Shown here: positions 44,094 to 54,260 of the stretch, piece after piece | Position numbering within the stretch: position 1 is the first letter of the stretch | How the letters are laid out: the number at the start of each line of letters is the position of its first letter | NCBI GenBank assembly: GCA_035532555.1 | Contig: DATKQS010000012.1 | Location: 1-64,000, forward strand | Reading direction: 5' to 3' | Origin: Thermoplasmata archaeon | GTDB taxonomy: Archaea; Thermoplasmatota; Thermoplasmata; Lutacidiplasmatales; UBA184 | DNA length: 64,000 nt | Notes under the pieces: model-generated | Told to the model about the DNA's origin: nothing | What the model saw: only the letters and a program-made list of their open reading frames with translations | Database searches by the model: none | Program-made: the position numbers and the translations under genes

Positions 44094-46319
44094 ATGGGGG
44101 AAAATGCCCACCTCCGCGTCGCAGAGGTCTCCCAGCAGGACGTCGGCCTCGGGGCCGCTCGTCTCGACAACCAGACGCGCCAGCGGCTGAAGGTCGGGAT
44201 CGGGGATATCGTCGAGATCCGGGGTCGCAAGACGACCCCCGCTGTGGTGAGCCGGGCGCCCGCCGACGACGAGGGAAAAGCACTCGTCCGCGTCGAGGCG
44301 GTCGTTCGCCGCAACGCCGGCGTAAGCATCGGGGACCGCGTCCAGGTGACCCGCATCGACTGCCCACTCGCCGACGCGATCACCATCGCACCGATCTACG
44401 CCGGCTCCTCTCGCATGGACCTCGGACCGGGGCTGGACGCTTTCGTCCAGAAGGCGCTCGCGCGACGCCCGTTCGTTCGCGGGGACGTGTTCGTGATCCC
44501 CGGGGTCTTCCTCATGGGGGGCTCGCTACCGTTCATGGTCGTCTCGACACAGCCGAAGGGGATCGTCCAGGTGGCGCCCTCGACCCTAATCACGATCAAG
44601 GAGGAGACGGTCAGCGAGACCGAGGTCTCAGCCCCCCGGATCTCCTACGAGGACATCGGCGGCCTGAAGGAGAAGCTCGGGCGCGTCCGGGAGGTGATCG
44701 AACTCCCCCTCAAGCACCCCGAACTCTTTGACCGGCTCGCCATCACCCCACCGAAGGGCGTCCTGCTCTACGGACCCCCGGGCACGGGCAAGACGTTGAT
44801 CGCGAAGGCCGTAGCCAACGAGGCCGGGGCGCACTTCATCGGGATCCAGGGCCCCGAGATCATCTCGAAGTACTACGGAGAGAGCGAGAAGGAGCTCCGG
44901 GAGAAGTTCGAGGAGGCCGAGAAGAACGCCCCGAGCGTGATCTTCATCGACGAGCTCGACTCCATCGCACCCCGACGGGACGAGGTCGTCGGCGAGGTCG
45001 AGCGACGGGTCGTCGCCCAGCTTCTCACGCTCATGGACGGGCTCTCCGGCCGAGGGAACGTCATCGTCATCGGGGCGACCAATCGGGAAGAGGCGATCGA
45101 TCCGGCGCTGCGGCGCCCGGGGCGGTTCGACCGCGAGATCGAGATCGGGGTCCCGACCCAGGCCGGGCGCCTCGAGATCCTCCAGATCCACACCCGCGGC
45201 ATGCCCATCGAGGGGACCGAACGCGAGCGCGAACGGACCCTGCGGGAGCTCGCCGCCCTCTCCCACGGGTTCGTCGGAGCCGATCTCTCCGCGCTCGCCC
45301 GCGAGGCGGCGATGCGGGCGCTCCGCCGGTACCTGCCCGAGATCGACTTCGACCAGCCGATCCCCATCTCCCTCCTGGAGCGCATGAAGGTCACCGACAA
45401 GGACTTCCGAGAGGCGCTCAAGCAGATCGAGCCGTCGAGCCTGCGCGACGTCACGATCGAGATCCCCTCCACGCGCTGGGAGGAGGTCGGAGGGCTCGCG
45501 AGCGTCCGCCGGATCCTCGAGGAATCGGTCGAGTTGCCGTTCAAGAACCCCCAGGTCTTCGAGCAGATGGGGATCGAACCGTCTCGCGGGATCTTGTTCT
45601 ACGGGCCTCCCGGGGTCGGGAAGACCCTGCTCGCCAAGGCCGCGGCCACCGAGAGCCAGGCGAACTTCATCTCGGTGAAGGGACCCGAAGTGATGAGCAA
45701 ATGGGTCGGGGAGAGCGAGAAGGCGATCCGGATGATCTTCAAGAAGGCCCGTCAGGCCTCCCCCTCGATCGTCTTCATCGACGAGATCGATGCGATCGCG
45801 CCGAAGCGCGGGCTCCAGAGCTCGAGCGGCGTCACCGAGCGGATCGTCAACCAGCTCCTCACCTCGATCGACGGGCTCGAGTCGTTGGAGCGGGTGCTCG
45901 TGCTGGCGGCCACCAACCGACCGGACATCATCGATGAAGCGCTCCTGCGCACGGGGCGCTTCGACCACTTGCTCTACGTGGGACCCCCCGACTCGGTCGG
46001 ACGGCTCGAGATCCTCAAGGTGCACACCCGGAAGATGCCGCTCGCTCACGACGTCGATCTCGAGCAACTCGCCGCGCGCACGGACGGGTTCGTGGGGAGC
46101 GACCTCGCTGCCCTCTGCCGCGAGGCGGGACTCGGGGCGATCCGCGAGAACGTGAAGGCCACGAAGGTGGGGATGGCTCAGTTTGATGCGGCCCTGCGAC
46201 ACTTGCACCCGTCGTGCGATGCCGAGAGCCTGCGGTTCTACGAGGAGTTCTCGCGCCACCTCCTCCGCGAGCGGGCGACGCGGCGCAAGGAAGAGCCCGT
46301 CCAGGCGATCTACCGATAG
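44094..46319 (+). CDS. CDC48/VAT-type AAA+ ATPase
   Basis: A 741-aa double-ring unfoldase. The N-terminal substrate domain (double-psi barrel, residues 1-180) is followed by D1 with Walker A GPPGTGKT (about 227-234) and Walker [11 protein letters not shown], and D2 with GPPGVGKT (about 504-511) and [10 protein letters not shown]. Arg fingers follow ([17 protein letters not shown]). The C-terminal tail ends with QAIYR, comparable to the HbYX-like tails that dock on the proteasome. Works in protein unfolding ahead of the 20S proteasome. Length matches VAT of Thermoplasma. Confidence 0.96.
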   Translation: MGENAHLRVAEVSQQDVGLGAARLDNQTRQRLKVGIGDIVEIRGRKTTPAVVSRAPADDEGKALVRVEAVVRRNAGVSIGDRVQVTRIDCPLADAITIAPIYAGSSRMDLGPGLDAFVQKALARRPFVRGDVFVIPGVFLMGGSLPFMVVSTQPKGIVQVAPSTLITIKEETVSETEVSAPRISYEDIGGLKEKLGRVREVIELPLKHPELFDRLAITPPKGVLLYGPPGTGKTLIAKAVANEAGAHFIGIQGPEIISKYYGESEKELREKFEEAEKNAPSVIFIDELDSIAPRRDEVVGEVERRVVAQLLTLMDGLSGRGNVIVIGATNREEAIDPALRRPGRFDREIEIGVPTQAGRLEILQIHTRGMPIEGTERERERTLRELAALSHGFVGADLSALAREAAMRALRRYLPEIDFDQPIPISLLERMKVTDKDFREALKQIEPSSLRDVTIEIPSTRWEEVGGLASVRRILEESVELPFKNPQVFEQMGIEPSRGILFYGPPGVGKTLLAKAAATESQANFISVKGPEVMSKWVGESEKAIRMIFKKARQASPSIVFIDEIDAIAPKRGLQSSSGVTERIVNQLLTSIDGLESLERVLVLAATNRPDIIDEALLRTGRFDHLLYVGPPDSVGRLEILKVHTRKMPLAHDVDLEQLAARTDGFVGSDLAALCREAGLGAIRENVKATKVGMAQFDAALRHLHPSCDAESLRFYEEFSRHLLRERATRRKEEPVQAIYR

Positions 46320-46360
46320 AGAACGCCTCGGCCGGCGGCGGACCGCACCGTTTGTTAGGC

Positions 46361-46376
46361 AAGCTATATGTATAGC
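46361..46376 (+). promoter_or_regulatory. Promoter of the surface protein gene (palindromic TATA)
   Basis: AAGCTATATGTATAGC contains TATA in a palindrome with arms GCTATA and TATAGC; expected start near 46395, leaving about 34 bases of leader before GTG. Confidence 0.6.
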
Positions 46377-46428
46377 GACTAGGTTCGCCGCCGAGTCCTC
46401 CGATAGGGGGACGATAGAAACGGGAGTC

Positions 46429-49400
46429 GTGAAGTCGTTGCATCGAGCCGTGCCGCAGGTCGCCTTGGTGGGATTGGTCTTGGTCGTCCTCTTGGCCGCA
46501 ATTGTGCCGGTCGGGGCCGCCCCGGCTACGACGACAACCACGTACACGCTGTACGGGTACGTCACGCAGCCGACGGGCGCGCCTAACCCGGTTCCGGGCG
46601 GGGTCACGGTCAGCCTCGTCTCCCAGGCCACGAACCAGACCTACACGACCACCACGATCGGGTCGAGCGGTCAGTTCACGTTCTCGAGCGCCACCAACGC
46701 CCCGGGGCTCGCTCCGGGCTGGTGGGGCGCCTGGGTCGCGCCGCAGGCGAAGCTCAGCCTCTCGGGCTGCAACCCATGTGCGGCCATCCCTCAGAACCCG
46801 AGCCCCGCGTTCCACTACTTCTCAGCGGCGAACCTCAGTTCAACCGGACCCGGCGCGCCCGTGGCGATCACGGGGGTCTCGATTCTTCCGTACTCGTCGA
46901 CCCTTAACGGGACCGTCACGTACGCCGGCCGAACGGTCGTCTCGACCGTGGAGATCCTGGACCCCGCCTACAACGCATTCGTCCTGAGCTCGAACACCAC
47001 GAGCTCGAACGGGTCGTACAGCCTGCGCGCTCCCGAAGGGACCTGGGTCGCGGAGACGATCGTTCCGGGCCCGACCACGCACTACAACTTCACACAGGTC
47101 GTGATCAACGCGGCCCACGAGTTCCGCAACATCTCGGCCAACAACTACCTCATCTCGGGCTTCGAGAACATCGCCGGAACGAGTCCCGCCGTCCACGTGC
47201 CCAACGGAGGGAACGTCACCATCTACGACCCGAATAACGGGTACATCTACTCCGGCAGGACCTCGCCCGGTGGGTTCTACTCGTTCGGCACGTACCCCCT
47301 CAACTTCGCGAGCGGGCCGCAGCCGTTCGACGTCTTCCTGTCGTCGGTCGGCTACTCCACCGCGTACTACGCCCAGACGGTGTCCGCGAACTCGCCGGTC
47401 TACCAGAACGTGGCCGTGACGGCGATCACGCCGCCGGCCGTCTACAACACCGTGCTGAACTTCTCGGGCTTGACGCTCGGCACGACCGGGAACGGAACCC
47501 TTTCCGTCAACACCACGGCGCAGCTCAGCTCGAACGCCGTCCTCCCGTACTTCGCGAACGCCTCGGTCGGCGACCTGTGGTCGCAGCTCGGGCTCGACTA
47601 CAACTCCTCGGTCTACTTCCCGGCCTCGTCGCTGGGGGCGGCCGCGTCCGCGATCCAGTTGGCCGGTCCGTTCTTCCCGGCGGTCCAGGCAGCGACCACG
47701 GTCAATGGCACCGCCTTCACCGAGCCGGCCACGAACACGTTCACCTACGCGTCCACCTGCACGGCCGGTTCCTGCGGTCCGACGAGCACCGCCACACTGA
47801 CCCTGAACTACGCCCAGAGCTACGCGCTGAGCTCTACGCTCCGGGCGAACAACAGCAAGTACACGCTCCAGTTCGACTACCGCTACCCCACGCGCGCGCA
47901 GGCGTTCGTCTACAACGTCGTCCTTCCCCAGGGATACTCGCTCGTGGCGGGGACGACCGCCCCGACGAACACCCTGCTCAGCGCGACGGGAAGTGGAAGC
48001 ACGTGGACGTCCTTCTCGCTCACCCCGCTGTCGAGCGGGTCGGGAAGCGGCACGGCGACCCTCTCGATCGTCAAGTACGGAGGGGTCACGGCCGCCGTGA
48101 ACGCGTCCGCCGCGAGCTTCACGTTCTCGCAGGCGAACGTCCTCAACCAGAGCAAGGGCAACTACACCGTCGTGGTCGGAGAGGGCCAGGGCGTTACGTT
48201 CAGCGCGTCGAACTCGATCTATCCCGCGGGGACCAACGGCTCACAGTTCGTATGGCACTTCGGGGATGGGAGCTCGCCCGTCTCGACCAACAGCCCGACG
48301 ACGAGCCACACCTACACTGCCCCGACCACCTCGACTCCGCTCACTGGCAGCCTGACCGTGACGAACTCCGGTGGCCTCACGAACACCGTCGCCTTCCACG
48401 TCTGGGTCGTCCCGGCCGGCCTCACGAAGGCGAATATCTCCTACAACGCGACGGGCACCCAGGTCCGTCAGACCTCGCCCGGCGGCACCACGTACCTCTA
48501 CCTCAACTGGTCGACGGCGATCCAGTTCAACGCATCGGGCAGCTCCGGCAACTTCACGGCGCCCCACGTCCCGAGCGTGCTGTCAGTCGCCTCGTTCGTG
48601 GTCACCGCGAACGACTACAAGACGGTCGCGAACTTCTCGGTCGGCCAGGGCGCGCGATTCCTCTCGAACTGGTCGCTCGCTTTCCTCGGAAACGGCCTCT
48701 ACCTCACGAACGGGCTCGTCGGTACCTTCTCCGTGCCGTTCCTAGGCTGGCAGTACAACATGACCCTCACCGTCTGGGATGGTGCGGGCCACTCCGCGAG
48801 CACGAAGCTCGTCATCCTGGTCGTGGACACGCAGAAGCCCGTGCCGGCCTTCGCGATCCAGAACTCCAGTGGCCAGACGGTCCCGGGCAGCGGTGTCATC
48901 GAGGGGGCGAACGGAACCGCCCAGGTCCGGTTCAATGCCGCGAACTCCACCGACCCGAACAATGGCTCGATCGTGCGGTACTCCTGGCACATCAACAACA
49001 CCGGGAACAAATCAATCCAGGTCTGGTACAACCAGACCGCGAACGCCCCCGGCTACGCGTACCCCGGTGCATGGACGTACTGGCTGACCCCGCAGTCCAA
49101 ACCGTACACGATCAACCTGACCACGACCGACCGCAACTCCAACGTCGCATGGACGACTCAGGCGCTCACGGTCTCCCCGAACTCCACGACGCGGCCGATC
49201 ATGGCGGCGACCAACCTGAACGCACCCGGCACGATGAACGCCGGTACGTCGTACACGATCTGGGTTAACGTCACGGTCGGAGGCGGCTCCAAGGCCGTGG
49301 CGACCAACGTACAGGTGGCGTTCTACCTCATGGCCCCGAGCGGGACCGGCTCGCAGAACTTCATCGTCAACGCGGGCTCGACTGCGGTGGCCTTCTACAA

Positions 49401-49776
49401 CTACACCAACGGGGTCGTCAACCCGACCCCCTGGGCCTTCGGAACGATCTCGAGCCTGCCGCATAACGCCACTGTCCGTGCGCAGATCTCCTGGACGCCC
49501 GGCCCCACGGGGAACTGGATCCTCTACGCGAACGCGACCGCCTCGAACGAGTTCCCGGCCAACTACGTCAACGGCCCGAACATCGCGTCGACGCCAATCA
49601 CGATCAACCAGAACCCGACCAACCTCTACATCGAGTACGGGATCATCGCGGCGGTCGCGGTGGTCATCATCGTGCTCCTGGTGTTCCTGTTCCGCCGCCG
49701 CGCCCACCGTGCGAACCCCAAGATGGGGAAGCCCGGCCTCGAGCGCGGCTCGAAGAAGGACAACAAGCAGGCGTAG
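46429..49776 (+). CDS. Large secreted, membrane-anchored surface protein with PKD-like domain
   Basis: A 1,115-aa exported protein. A signal peptide (residues 1-30; QVALVGLVLVVLLAAIV, cleavage near GAAPA) is followed by a carboxypeptidase-regulatory-like beta domain (YTLYGYVTQPTG...GGVTVSLVS). A long Ser/Thr/Asn-rich region rich in N-x-S/T sequons comes next, then PKD-like sequence (FVWHFGDGSSPVST; TSHTYTAP). It ends with a single transmembrane helix (AAVAVVIIVLLVFLF) and a basic cytoplasmic tail. Start GTG is preceded by a leader with GGGAG. Likely a heavily glycosylated S-layer or adhesion protein; exact role unknown. Transcribed alone. Confidence 0.9.
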   Translation: MKSLHRAVPQVALVGLVLVVLLAAIVPVGAAPATTTTTYTLYGYVTQPTGAPNPVPGGVTVSLVSQATNQTYTTTTIGSSGQFTFSSATNAPGLAPGWWGAWVAPQAKLSLSGCNPCAAIPQNPSPAFHYFSAANLSSTGPGAPVAITGVSILPYSSTLNGTVTYAGRTVVSTVEILDPAYNAFVLSSNTTSSNGSYSLRAPEGTWVAETIVPGPTTHYNFTQVVINAAHEFRNISANNYLISGFENIAGTSPAVHVPNGGNVTIYDPNNGYIYSGRTSPGGFYSFGTYPLNFASGPQPFDVFLSSVGYSTAYYAQTVSANSPVYQNVAVTAITPPAVYNTVLNFSGLTLGTTGNGTLSVNTTAQLSSNAVLPYFANASVGDLWSQLGLDYNSSVYFPASSLGAAASAIQLAGPFFPAVQAATTVNGTAFTEPATNTFTYASTCTAGSCGPTSTATLTLNYAQSYALSSTLRANNSKYTLQFDYRYPTRAQAFVYNVVLPQGYSLVAGTTAPTNTLLSATGSGSTWTSFSLTPLSSGSGSGTATLSIVKYGGVTAAVNASAASFTFSQANVLNQSKGNYTVVVGEGQGVTFSASNSIYPAGTNGSQFVWHFGDGSSPVSTNSPTTSHTYTAPTTSTPLTGSLTVTNSGGLTNTVAFHVWVVPAGLTKANISYNATGTQVRQTSPGGTTYLYLNWSTAIQFNASGSSGNFTAPHVPSVLSVASFVVTANDYKTVANFSVGQGARFLSNWSLAFLGNGLYLTNGLVGTFSVPFLGWQYNMTLTVWDGAGHSASTKLVILVVDTQKPVPAFAIQNSSGQTVPGSGVIEGANGTAQVRFNAANSTDPNNGSIVRYSWHINNTGNKSIQVWYNQTANAPGYAYPGAWTYWLTPQSKPYTINLTTTDRNSNVAWTTQALTVSPNSTTRPIMAATNLNAPGTMNAGTSYTIWVNVTVGGGSKAVATNVQVAFYLMAPSGTGSQNFIVNAGSTAVAFYNYTNGVVNPTPWAFGTISSLPHNATVRAQISWTPGPTGNWILYANATASNEFPANYVNGPNIASTPITINQNPTNLYIEYGIIAAVAVVIIVLLVFLFRRRAHRANPKMGKPGLERGSKKDNKQA

Positions 49777-49791
49777 AGCGGTCCGTCGGTT

Positions 49792-50634
49792 CTACGGACC
49801 CCGCGCCGGGGTGTTCGTAGACCGGGCCGCACGCGATCGGGCGGCGTGCTCGGCGAGTCGTGGGATCGACCAGACCGCGATGCGGACCCGATGATAGGTA
49901 TCCACCACCCCGGTCCGATCGGTCGGAAAGCGCGCCCGGGCTCGCTGTACGGCCCTTCGGTGGGGTCCCTCCGGGACGTTCCACTGATTCGACCACTGCC
50001 GGTGCTCGAGGATCTGGAGGATCCCCTCCGTGCTGGTAGTGTCGGTGTACTCGATGGGCTCAAGCCATCGGTCCGGCGGCAACTCTTCGGCCAAACGCCG
50101 CTCGTGGATGCCGGGATGCGCGGTGGAGATCCCCTCCTCGGCGAGGGACCGGTAGTACTCCGAGGCCGGCCCGTCGCGCCGTTCGGGGTCCTCGAGCACC
50201 GACAGGTACTCGGTGCGGGTCACCCGAGAGATCTCGTGGAGGACGTGGGCCCAATCGACCAGGAGATGCGTGAGGTGCACCGTGATCGCGGCGTCGAACG
50301 CACCCTCGCGGAAGGGCAGGTGCGCCCCGTCCGCAACGAGACCGGCGGTGAGGCCCTTATCGACGGCGCGGCGCAGCATCGGACGCGAGACGTCCACCCC
50401 GACCACCGAGATCCCCCGCTGCACGAGAGGAGCGGAGATGCGGGCCGTTCCCACCCCGACCTCGAGGAGGGATCTCCCATCGAGCTCGGCCGCGAGGCGG
50501 GCGCCGAGCTCGTCGCTCACCGCAGGAGGAAAGCCGCGAGTGGCGTCGTAGTAATCAGCCGCACGGTCAAAGGAGGTGCGCGGCGGTCGCCGAGAATCGT
50601 CGCGATGTTCAGCCGTACGGGCCGACCTCGTCAA
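49792..50634 (-). CDS. Class I SAM-dependent methyltransferase
   Basis: A 280-aa enzyme with SAM motif [17 protein letters not shown], acidic Asp in [11 protein letters not shown], and motif [30 protein letters not shown] upstream is the usual lead-in for Methyltransf_11/25 proteins. No ATG or GTG lies before that conserved part. The best start is TTG at 50634, inside the 3' end of rpoN, giving a 26-base overlap and coupled translation at the end of the ribosomal operon. Substrate unknown. Confidence 0.82.
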   Translation of the reverse strand: MTRSARTAEHRDDSRRPPRTSFDRAADYYDATRGFPPAVSDELGARLAAELDGRSLLEVGVGTARISAPLVQRGISVVGVDVSRPMLRRAVDKGLTAGLVADGAHLPFREGAFDAAITVHLTHLLVDWAHVLHEISRVTRTEYLSVLEDPERRDGPASEYYRSLAEEGISTAHPGIHERRLAEELPPDRWLEPIEYTDTTSTEGILQILEHRQWSNQWNVPEGPHRRAVQRARARFPTDRTGVVDTYHRVRIAVWSIPRLAEHAARSRAARSTNTPARGP

Positions 50635-50806
50635 GCAGGTCGACGTGGGTGAGGAGCATCCGTCGGCAGCAGTACCGCTCGAGGCCGAGCGCGTCCAGTA
50701 CGTCACCGGCGTTCTCCCCGCGCGCCGTCCGGTCGAGATACGGGTCCCAGAACTGGCCGATCACGGTCCCGCACGTGAAGCAGCGGATCGGGATCATCAT
50801 CGTCAT
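50609..50806 (-). CDS. rpoN: DNA-directed RNA polymerase subunit N (Rpb10 homologue)
   Basis: A 65-aa zinc-bundle subunit. [10 protein letters not shown] with CxxC, and [16 protein letters not shown] near the end complete the four-Cys zinc site. The first ATG gives MTMMIPIR; a Met two or three codons later would match most homologues. It sits last in the eL18-uL13-uS9-rpoN operon, its conserved position, 25 bases after uS9. Confidence 0.95.
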   Translation of the reverse strand: MTMMIPIRCFTCGTVIGQFWDPYLDRTARGENAGDVLDALGLERYCCRRMLLTHVDLLDEVGPYG

Positions 50807-50831
50807 GTTCGATCTCCCTCCCTCGCTCCGC

Positions 50832-51239
50832 TCAACGGTAGGACTTCTGTCGGCGCTTGCGGGCGCCGCGGCCGCCGGGGCGCTTGGGCAGCTTCCGGCG
50901 CGGGTCGTTCACGATCAGCGAGCGATCGTAGCGCTTGAACATCTCGGCGAGCGCGGGGTCCTTGATCCAGCCGAGGAGGCCGCGCGCGACCGCCGTCCGG
51001 GCCGCCGAGGCCTGTCCCATGATGCCCCCGCCTTGGACGTGGACGGAGATGTCCACGGTCTTCCACTTGTCCCCGACCATGAGCAGCGGTTCCTGGATCT
51101 TCAGGCGAACGAGCTCGGGCTCGACGAACTCGAGCGGGGTGTCGTTGATGCGCACGCGGCCGGACCCCTTGCGGATCGAGGCGCGGGCGATCGCCTCCTT
51201 ACGCTTGCCCGTCGTGAGCACGACTGTGGGCGCCTTCAT
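50832..51239 (-). CDS. rps9: 30S ribosomal protein uS9
   Basis: A 135-aa small-subunit protein whose basic C-terminal tail reaches the decoding centre. [43 protein letters not shown] and the ending [14 protein letters not shown] are diagnostic; the C-terminal Lys-Ser-Tyr-Arg contacts the P-site tRNA. Its ATG overlaps the uL13 stop (ATGA). Confidence 0.97.
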   Translation of the reverse strand: MKAPTVVLTTGKRKEAIARASIRKGSGRVRINDTPLEFVEPELVRLKIQEPLLMVGDKWKTVDISVHVQGGGIMGQASAARTAVARGLLGWIKDPALAEMFKRYDRSLIVNDPRRKLPKRPGGRGARKRRQKSYR

Positions 51240-51688
51240 ACACGCGCCCCCAGAAGCTTGGAGACCTCGCCGAGTGTGATGGCGGTGCGCAGCGTCGCCG
51301 GCGCCTTCGCGATGTCGAGGACCTCGCGGGGGGTGCTCTGGTATTCGGCCGGAACTCCCATGAAGACCTCGAGGCGATCGTAGGCTTCCTTTCCCCGGGT
51401 CTTGAGGTGGGGCAGCATCCCGCGGACGGTCCGTCGGAAGATCCGGTCGGGGTAGCGAGGGAAATGGGGCCCGGAGCGCACCGAGCCTCGCGCGCGGGCG
51501 GCCGTATAGTGCGCGATCACGCTCGCGCGCGGTCCGGTAACGACGCACTTCTCCGCGTTCACCACGACGATCTGTTCGCCGGCAAGGAGGCGCTGCGCGA
51601 TGAGGCTCGATGCCCGGCCGAGGACGAGGCCCGAGACGTCGACCACCTTCGCCGACGCTGCGGGAAGGGCGGCCGCCGCTTCAGCCAA
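51236..51688 (-). CDS. rpl13: 50S ribosomal protein uL13
   Basis: A 150-aa large-subunit protein. VVDVSGLVLGRASSLIAQRLL, VVNAEKCVVTG and RGMLPHLKTRGKEAYDRL match the family. About ten extra Ala-rich residues precede the core. Its start overlaps the eL18 3' end by eight bases, so the ribosomal genes are tightly packed and co-translated. Confidence 0.96.
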   Translation of the reverse strand: MAEAAAALPAASAKVVDVSGLVLGRASSLIAQRLLAGEQIVVVNAEKCVVTGPRASVIAHYTAARARGSVRSGPHFPRYPDRIFRRTVRGMLPHLKTRGKEAYDRLEVFMGVPAEYQSTPREVLDIAKAPATLRTAITLGEVSKLLGARV

Positions 51689-52046
51689 AGATCCGTACCC
51701 CCGCCCCGTCGGGCTTGGACTTGATCAGCTCGTGGATCGTCAACACGGTTCCGCCGGCCGCCTGGATCTTCGAGCGCGCCGCGGGAGAGCACTGGAACGC
51801 TGCGACCGTGATCGGTTTGGAGATCGAACCATCGGCGAGGAGTTTACCGGGAACGACGACGACCTCCTCGCCCCGGACGAGTCGGTCGAGGTGTCCCACG
51901 TTCACGGGGTTCGTCTGGTGACGCGCGCGCCCGAGGCGCTGGGCCACCGCCCCCCAGATCGCGGCGTCGTTTACCTTGGCCGCGATTTGGAGCTCCCGCA
52001 CGGCGTGGGAGAGCTCTGGATTCAGCTTGTCCAAGATGGGGGCCAT
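51681..52046 (-). CDS. rpl18e: 50S ribosomal protein eL18
   Basis: A 121-aa archaeal/eukaryotic large-subunit protein and the first gene of the operon. QTNPVNVGHLDRL, VVVVPGKLLADG and FQCSPAARSKIQAAGG are diagnostic. ATG at 52046 is chosen because a TATA box (GCTTATATCG, 52074-52083) lies 32 bases upstream, giving a leaderless transcript; an upstream in-frame TTG at 52067 is less likely. Confidence 0.95.
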   Translation of the reverse strand: MAPILDKLNPELSHAVRELQIAAKVNDAAIWGAVAQRLGRARHQTNPVNVGHLDRLVRGEEVVVVPGKLLADGSISKPITVAAFQCSPAARSKIQAAGGTVLTIHELIKSKPDGAGVRIFG

Positions 52047-52073
52047 GGGCGGAACGGCTCCGACCAAGGTCGC

Positions 52074-52083
52074 CGATATAAGC
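52074..52083 (-). promoter_or_regulatory. Promoter of the eL18-uL13-uS9-rpoN operon
   Basis: Minus-strand GCTTATATCG with expected start near 52050, at the eL18 ATG. Confidence 0.6.
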
Positions 52084-52188
52084 GTTGCCGGCCGCCGGTG
52101 GAGCCCGGGCGTGCGTCCTGAGGTTTTGGCTCTGCGGCGCCCGGCGCACTAGCCAGTTACCGCCACCGGGCGCTTCCCATCCAGCCAA

Positions 52189-52200
52189 CGGTTAAATAGC
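52189..52200 (+). promoter_or_regulatory. Promoter of the PRC-barrel gene
   Basis: CGGTTAAATAGC contains TTAAATA; expected start near 52221, a few bases before the ATG at 52230. Confidence 0.55.
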
Positions 52201-52229
52201 GTGGCCCGACATGGCCGAGTGAGGCCACG

Positions 52230-52472
52230 ATGCGCAAATTCCTCACCGAACTACGGGGAAAAACCGTAATGACCAACGACGGACAGATCCTCGGAATGAT
52301 CGACAACTTCGTCGTGGATACGGTCACCGGCATCATCGCCCATGTCCTCGTCACCCCGAACGAAGATATCGAGCCCCGCCTGTTCCAGAGCGACGCGTCC
52401 GGCCGCCTCGTGCTCCCCTTCAAGAGCATGCGTGCCGTCAAGGACGTCGTCGTGATGGACATTGGCAAGTGA
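52230..52472 (+). CDS. PRC-barrel domain protein
   Basis: An 80-aa protein that is a single PRC-barrel: MRKFLTELRGKTVMTNDGQ, then ILGMIDNFVVDTVTGIIAHVLV and LVLPFKSMRAVKDVVVMD. Archaeal stand-alone PRC-barrels have been linked to RNA metabolism and, in haloarchaea, to cell division (CdpB proteins that bind SepF); a sepF gene lies 5 kb away in this window. Start fits a leaderless transcript. Function here unproven. Confidence 0.88.
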   Translation: MRKFLTELRGKTVMTNDGQILGMIDNFVVDTVTGIIAHVLVTPNEDIEPRLFQSDASGRLVLPFKSMRAVKDVVVMDIGK

Positions 52473-53319
52473 AGCACCTTTTCGTCCGCTAGTCTCGGTC
52501 GTCATCACCGTCCGGAACGAAGAACCGAACCTCCGTCGACTGTTCGAGGGCCTGCTCGTTCAGGAGCCGCCGTTCGAGATCGTCTTCGTCGACGCGCTGA
52601 GCCGGGATCGGAGTTTCGAGATCGCCGAGGAGTACGCCCGGCGCCATCCGGGCATCATCCTCGCCTTCCAGCGCTACGGATCCCGCGGGGTCGGGCGGAA
52701 CGCGGGTGTTGCGCGCGCACGCGGGGAGTTCGTCGCCTTCATCGATGGAGACTGCGTTCCGGACCCCGCGTGGCTCTCCGCGCTGCGCCGGGAGCTCCGC
52801 CACGCTGAGGTGGTCGCCGGACGCACGGAGCCGATCGGTCGCGTCCGGTACGGAGCGCTCGAGCGGATTGAGCTCTACCAGAAGGGGAGCGACGTGACAT
52901 ATCCCTCCTGCAATCTCGCCTACCGGCGGGCGCTGTTCGACCGACTGGGAGGATTCGACCCTCGCTTCATCACGGCGGAGGACATCGATCTGAACCTGCG
53001 CGCGGTCCGCCGGGGCGCGACGATCCAGTACGCCCCGGACGCGGTCGTCTACCACCAGATGCGCACGACGGTCCTCCGGTTCCTCTATCAGGCCTTCTGG
53101 AACGGCTACGGTCGCAAGCAGCTGACGGAAAAGCACGGATCGCTGTGGTCGGACTACCGGCCCCGGCGGCTCCTCCAACGGCAGCGAGGCGGTATGGCGT
53201 GGCTCCGCCTCTGTGCCGCCGCATTCGGATACTCCGCGCGGATCGTGGGCGGATGGGGTTCCCGGCTCACACCGGCAGCATCGTCTCCGATCGTAGCGAG
53301 CCCGGGAACGGAACGCTGA
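52462..53319 (+). CDS. Family 2 glycosyltransferase
   Basis: A 285-aa GT-A enzyme: SVVITVRNEEPNLRRLFEGL at the N-terminus, VDALSRDRSFEIAEEYA, DGDCVPDPAWL (DxD-type metal site), and ITAEDIDLNLRA with the catalytic ED. A C-terminal helical region (RFLYQAFWNGYGRKQL) follows. TTG start overlaps the PRC gene by 11 bases. Likely transfers a sugar to a lipid or surface glycan; the acceptor is unknown. The large glycosylation-site-rich protein upstream is a possible client, by inference only. Confidence 0.88.
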   Translation: MASEAPFRPLVSVVITVRNEEPNLRRLFEGLLVQEPPFEIVFVDALSRDRSFEIAEEYARRHPGIILAFQRYGSRGVGRNAGVARARGEFVAFIDGDCVPDPAWLSALRRELRHAEVVAGRTEPIGRVRYGALERIELYQKGSDVTYPSCNLAYRRALFDRLGGFDPRFITAEDIDLNLRAVRRGATIQYAPDAVVYHQMRTTVLRFLYQAFWNGYGRKQLTEKHGSLWSDYRPRRLLQRQRGGMAWLRLCAAAFGYSARIVGGWGSRLTPAASSPIVASPGTER

Positions 53320-53334
53320 GCGGAGCGGCGAGGA

Positions 53335-54243
53335 CTACCCGCGTCCGGTCTTCTGCAGCTCGAGCAGATCGGCGGTCGAGACTTTCTCGCCCTTCTTGAG
53401 CCGGGCGAGGAAATCCTCTTCCTTCGGAGGCTCGGCCTCTTCGCCCCATTCGGCCGGGGCGCGGCCGCCGCGGGTCGCGTAGAGCATCTTCTCGATGTCA
53501 CGCACCTCCTCAATCGCCGCGATGTGCGCGCGGTGGAGCTCGTCCGCGCGACCCTTGACCTCGATGAGCCGGGCCTGCACCTCGTCGGCCTTGCGTCGGA
53601 GCTCGTCGACCGACTCGTACAGAGCGACCATCGCCTCGTGGGCGTTCTGAGCCGCCTCGGCGTTCTGACCGACGGCCGCGTGGTGTTTCTCGGCCTCGAC
53701 CCGGGCCTCGTTCATGGCCTGCAGTGCCTGATCGACCTCGGGATCGCGGCGCAGCTGCTCGTCCTGCTCCCGGATCGCCTGCTCGAGGCGCTTCATCTCC
53801 TCGATGAGGCGCTTCTCCTGCTCGGTGGTGTGCGCCGTCGTCATGTGGCGGAACTCGAGCTCCTTGAGCTCCTTCTTCATCCGCCAGACGGGGACGGCTC
53901 CGGGGCGCGGTTGGCGGTTGCGCTTGAGCTCCTGGACCCGGTCGCTGGTCTCCTGGAGCTTGCGGTTCCACTCCTCGCGGAGGGCCTTCTCCTCCCGGAC
54001 CTGCTCGTTCAGCTCGTCCCGGTGCCGCCGGTGATCCTGCGCCTCCGCGCTCTTCGCGTGGAGCTCGTCGAGGATGCGGCCGCGCTCGTCCGCGATCTGA
54101 CGGGCCTCCGCGTTGAGCCGGTCGCGCGCCGCCCGGTGCTCGTCCGCCCGCTGATTGGATTCGATGCGCTTGCGTTCGAGCTCTTGCGTAGCGTCGGCCA
54201 ACCGACCACCTCCGACCGGCGCTCCCGATAGGGACCGGGGCAT
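53335..54243 (-). CDS. Archaeal coiled-coil protein
   Basis: A 302-aa, highly charged, almost wholly helical protein with long heptad-like stretches (residues about 15-110 and 125-245). A break, NRQPRPGAVPVWRMKKELKE-like, sits near the middle, and a short C-terminal domain ends with FLARLKKGEKVSTADLLELQK. Proteins of this layout are conserved in Euryarchaeota and often mislabelled as phosphoserine phosphatase; function is unknown, ribosome or RNA association has been proposed. The leaderless start follows a TATATAAG-like box at 54262-54269. Confidence 0.85.
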   Translation of the reverse strand: MPRSLSGAPVGGGRLADATQELERKRIESNQRADEHRAARDRLNAEARQIADERGRILDELHAKSAEAQDHRRHRDELNEQVREEKALREEWNRKLQETSDRVQELKRNRQPRPGAVPVWRMKKELKELEFRHMTTAHTTEQEKRLIEEMKRLEQAIREQDEQLRRDPEVDQALQAMNEARVEAEKHHAAVGQNAEAAQNAHEAMVALYESVDELRRKADEVQARLIEVKGRADELHRAHIAAIEEVRDIEKMLYATRGGRAPAEWGEEAEPPKEEDFLARLKKGEKVSTADLLELQKTGRG

Positions 54244-54260
54244 CGTTCGAGAGAGGCGGC

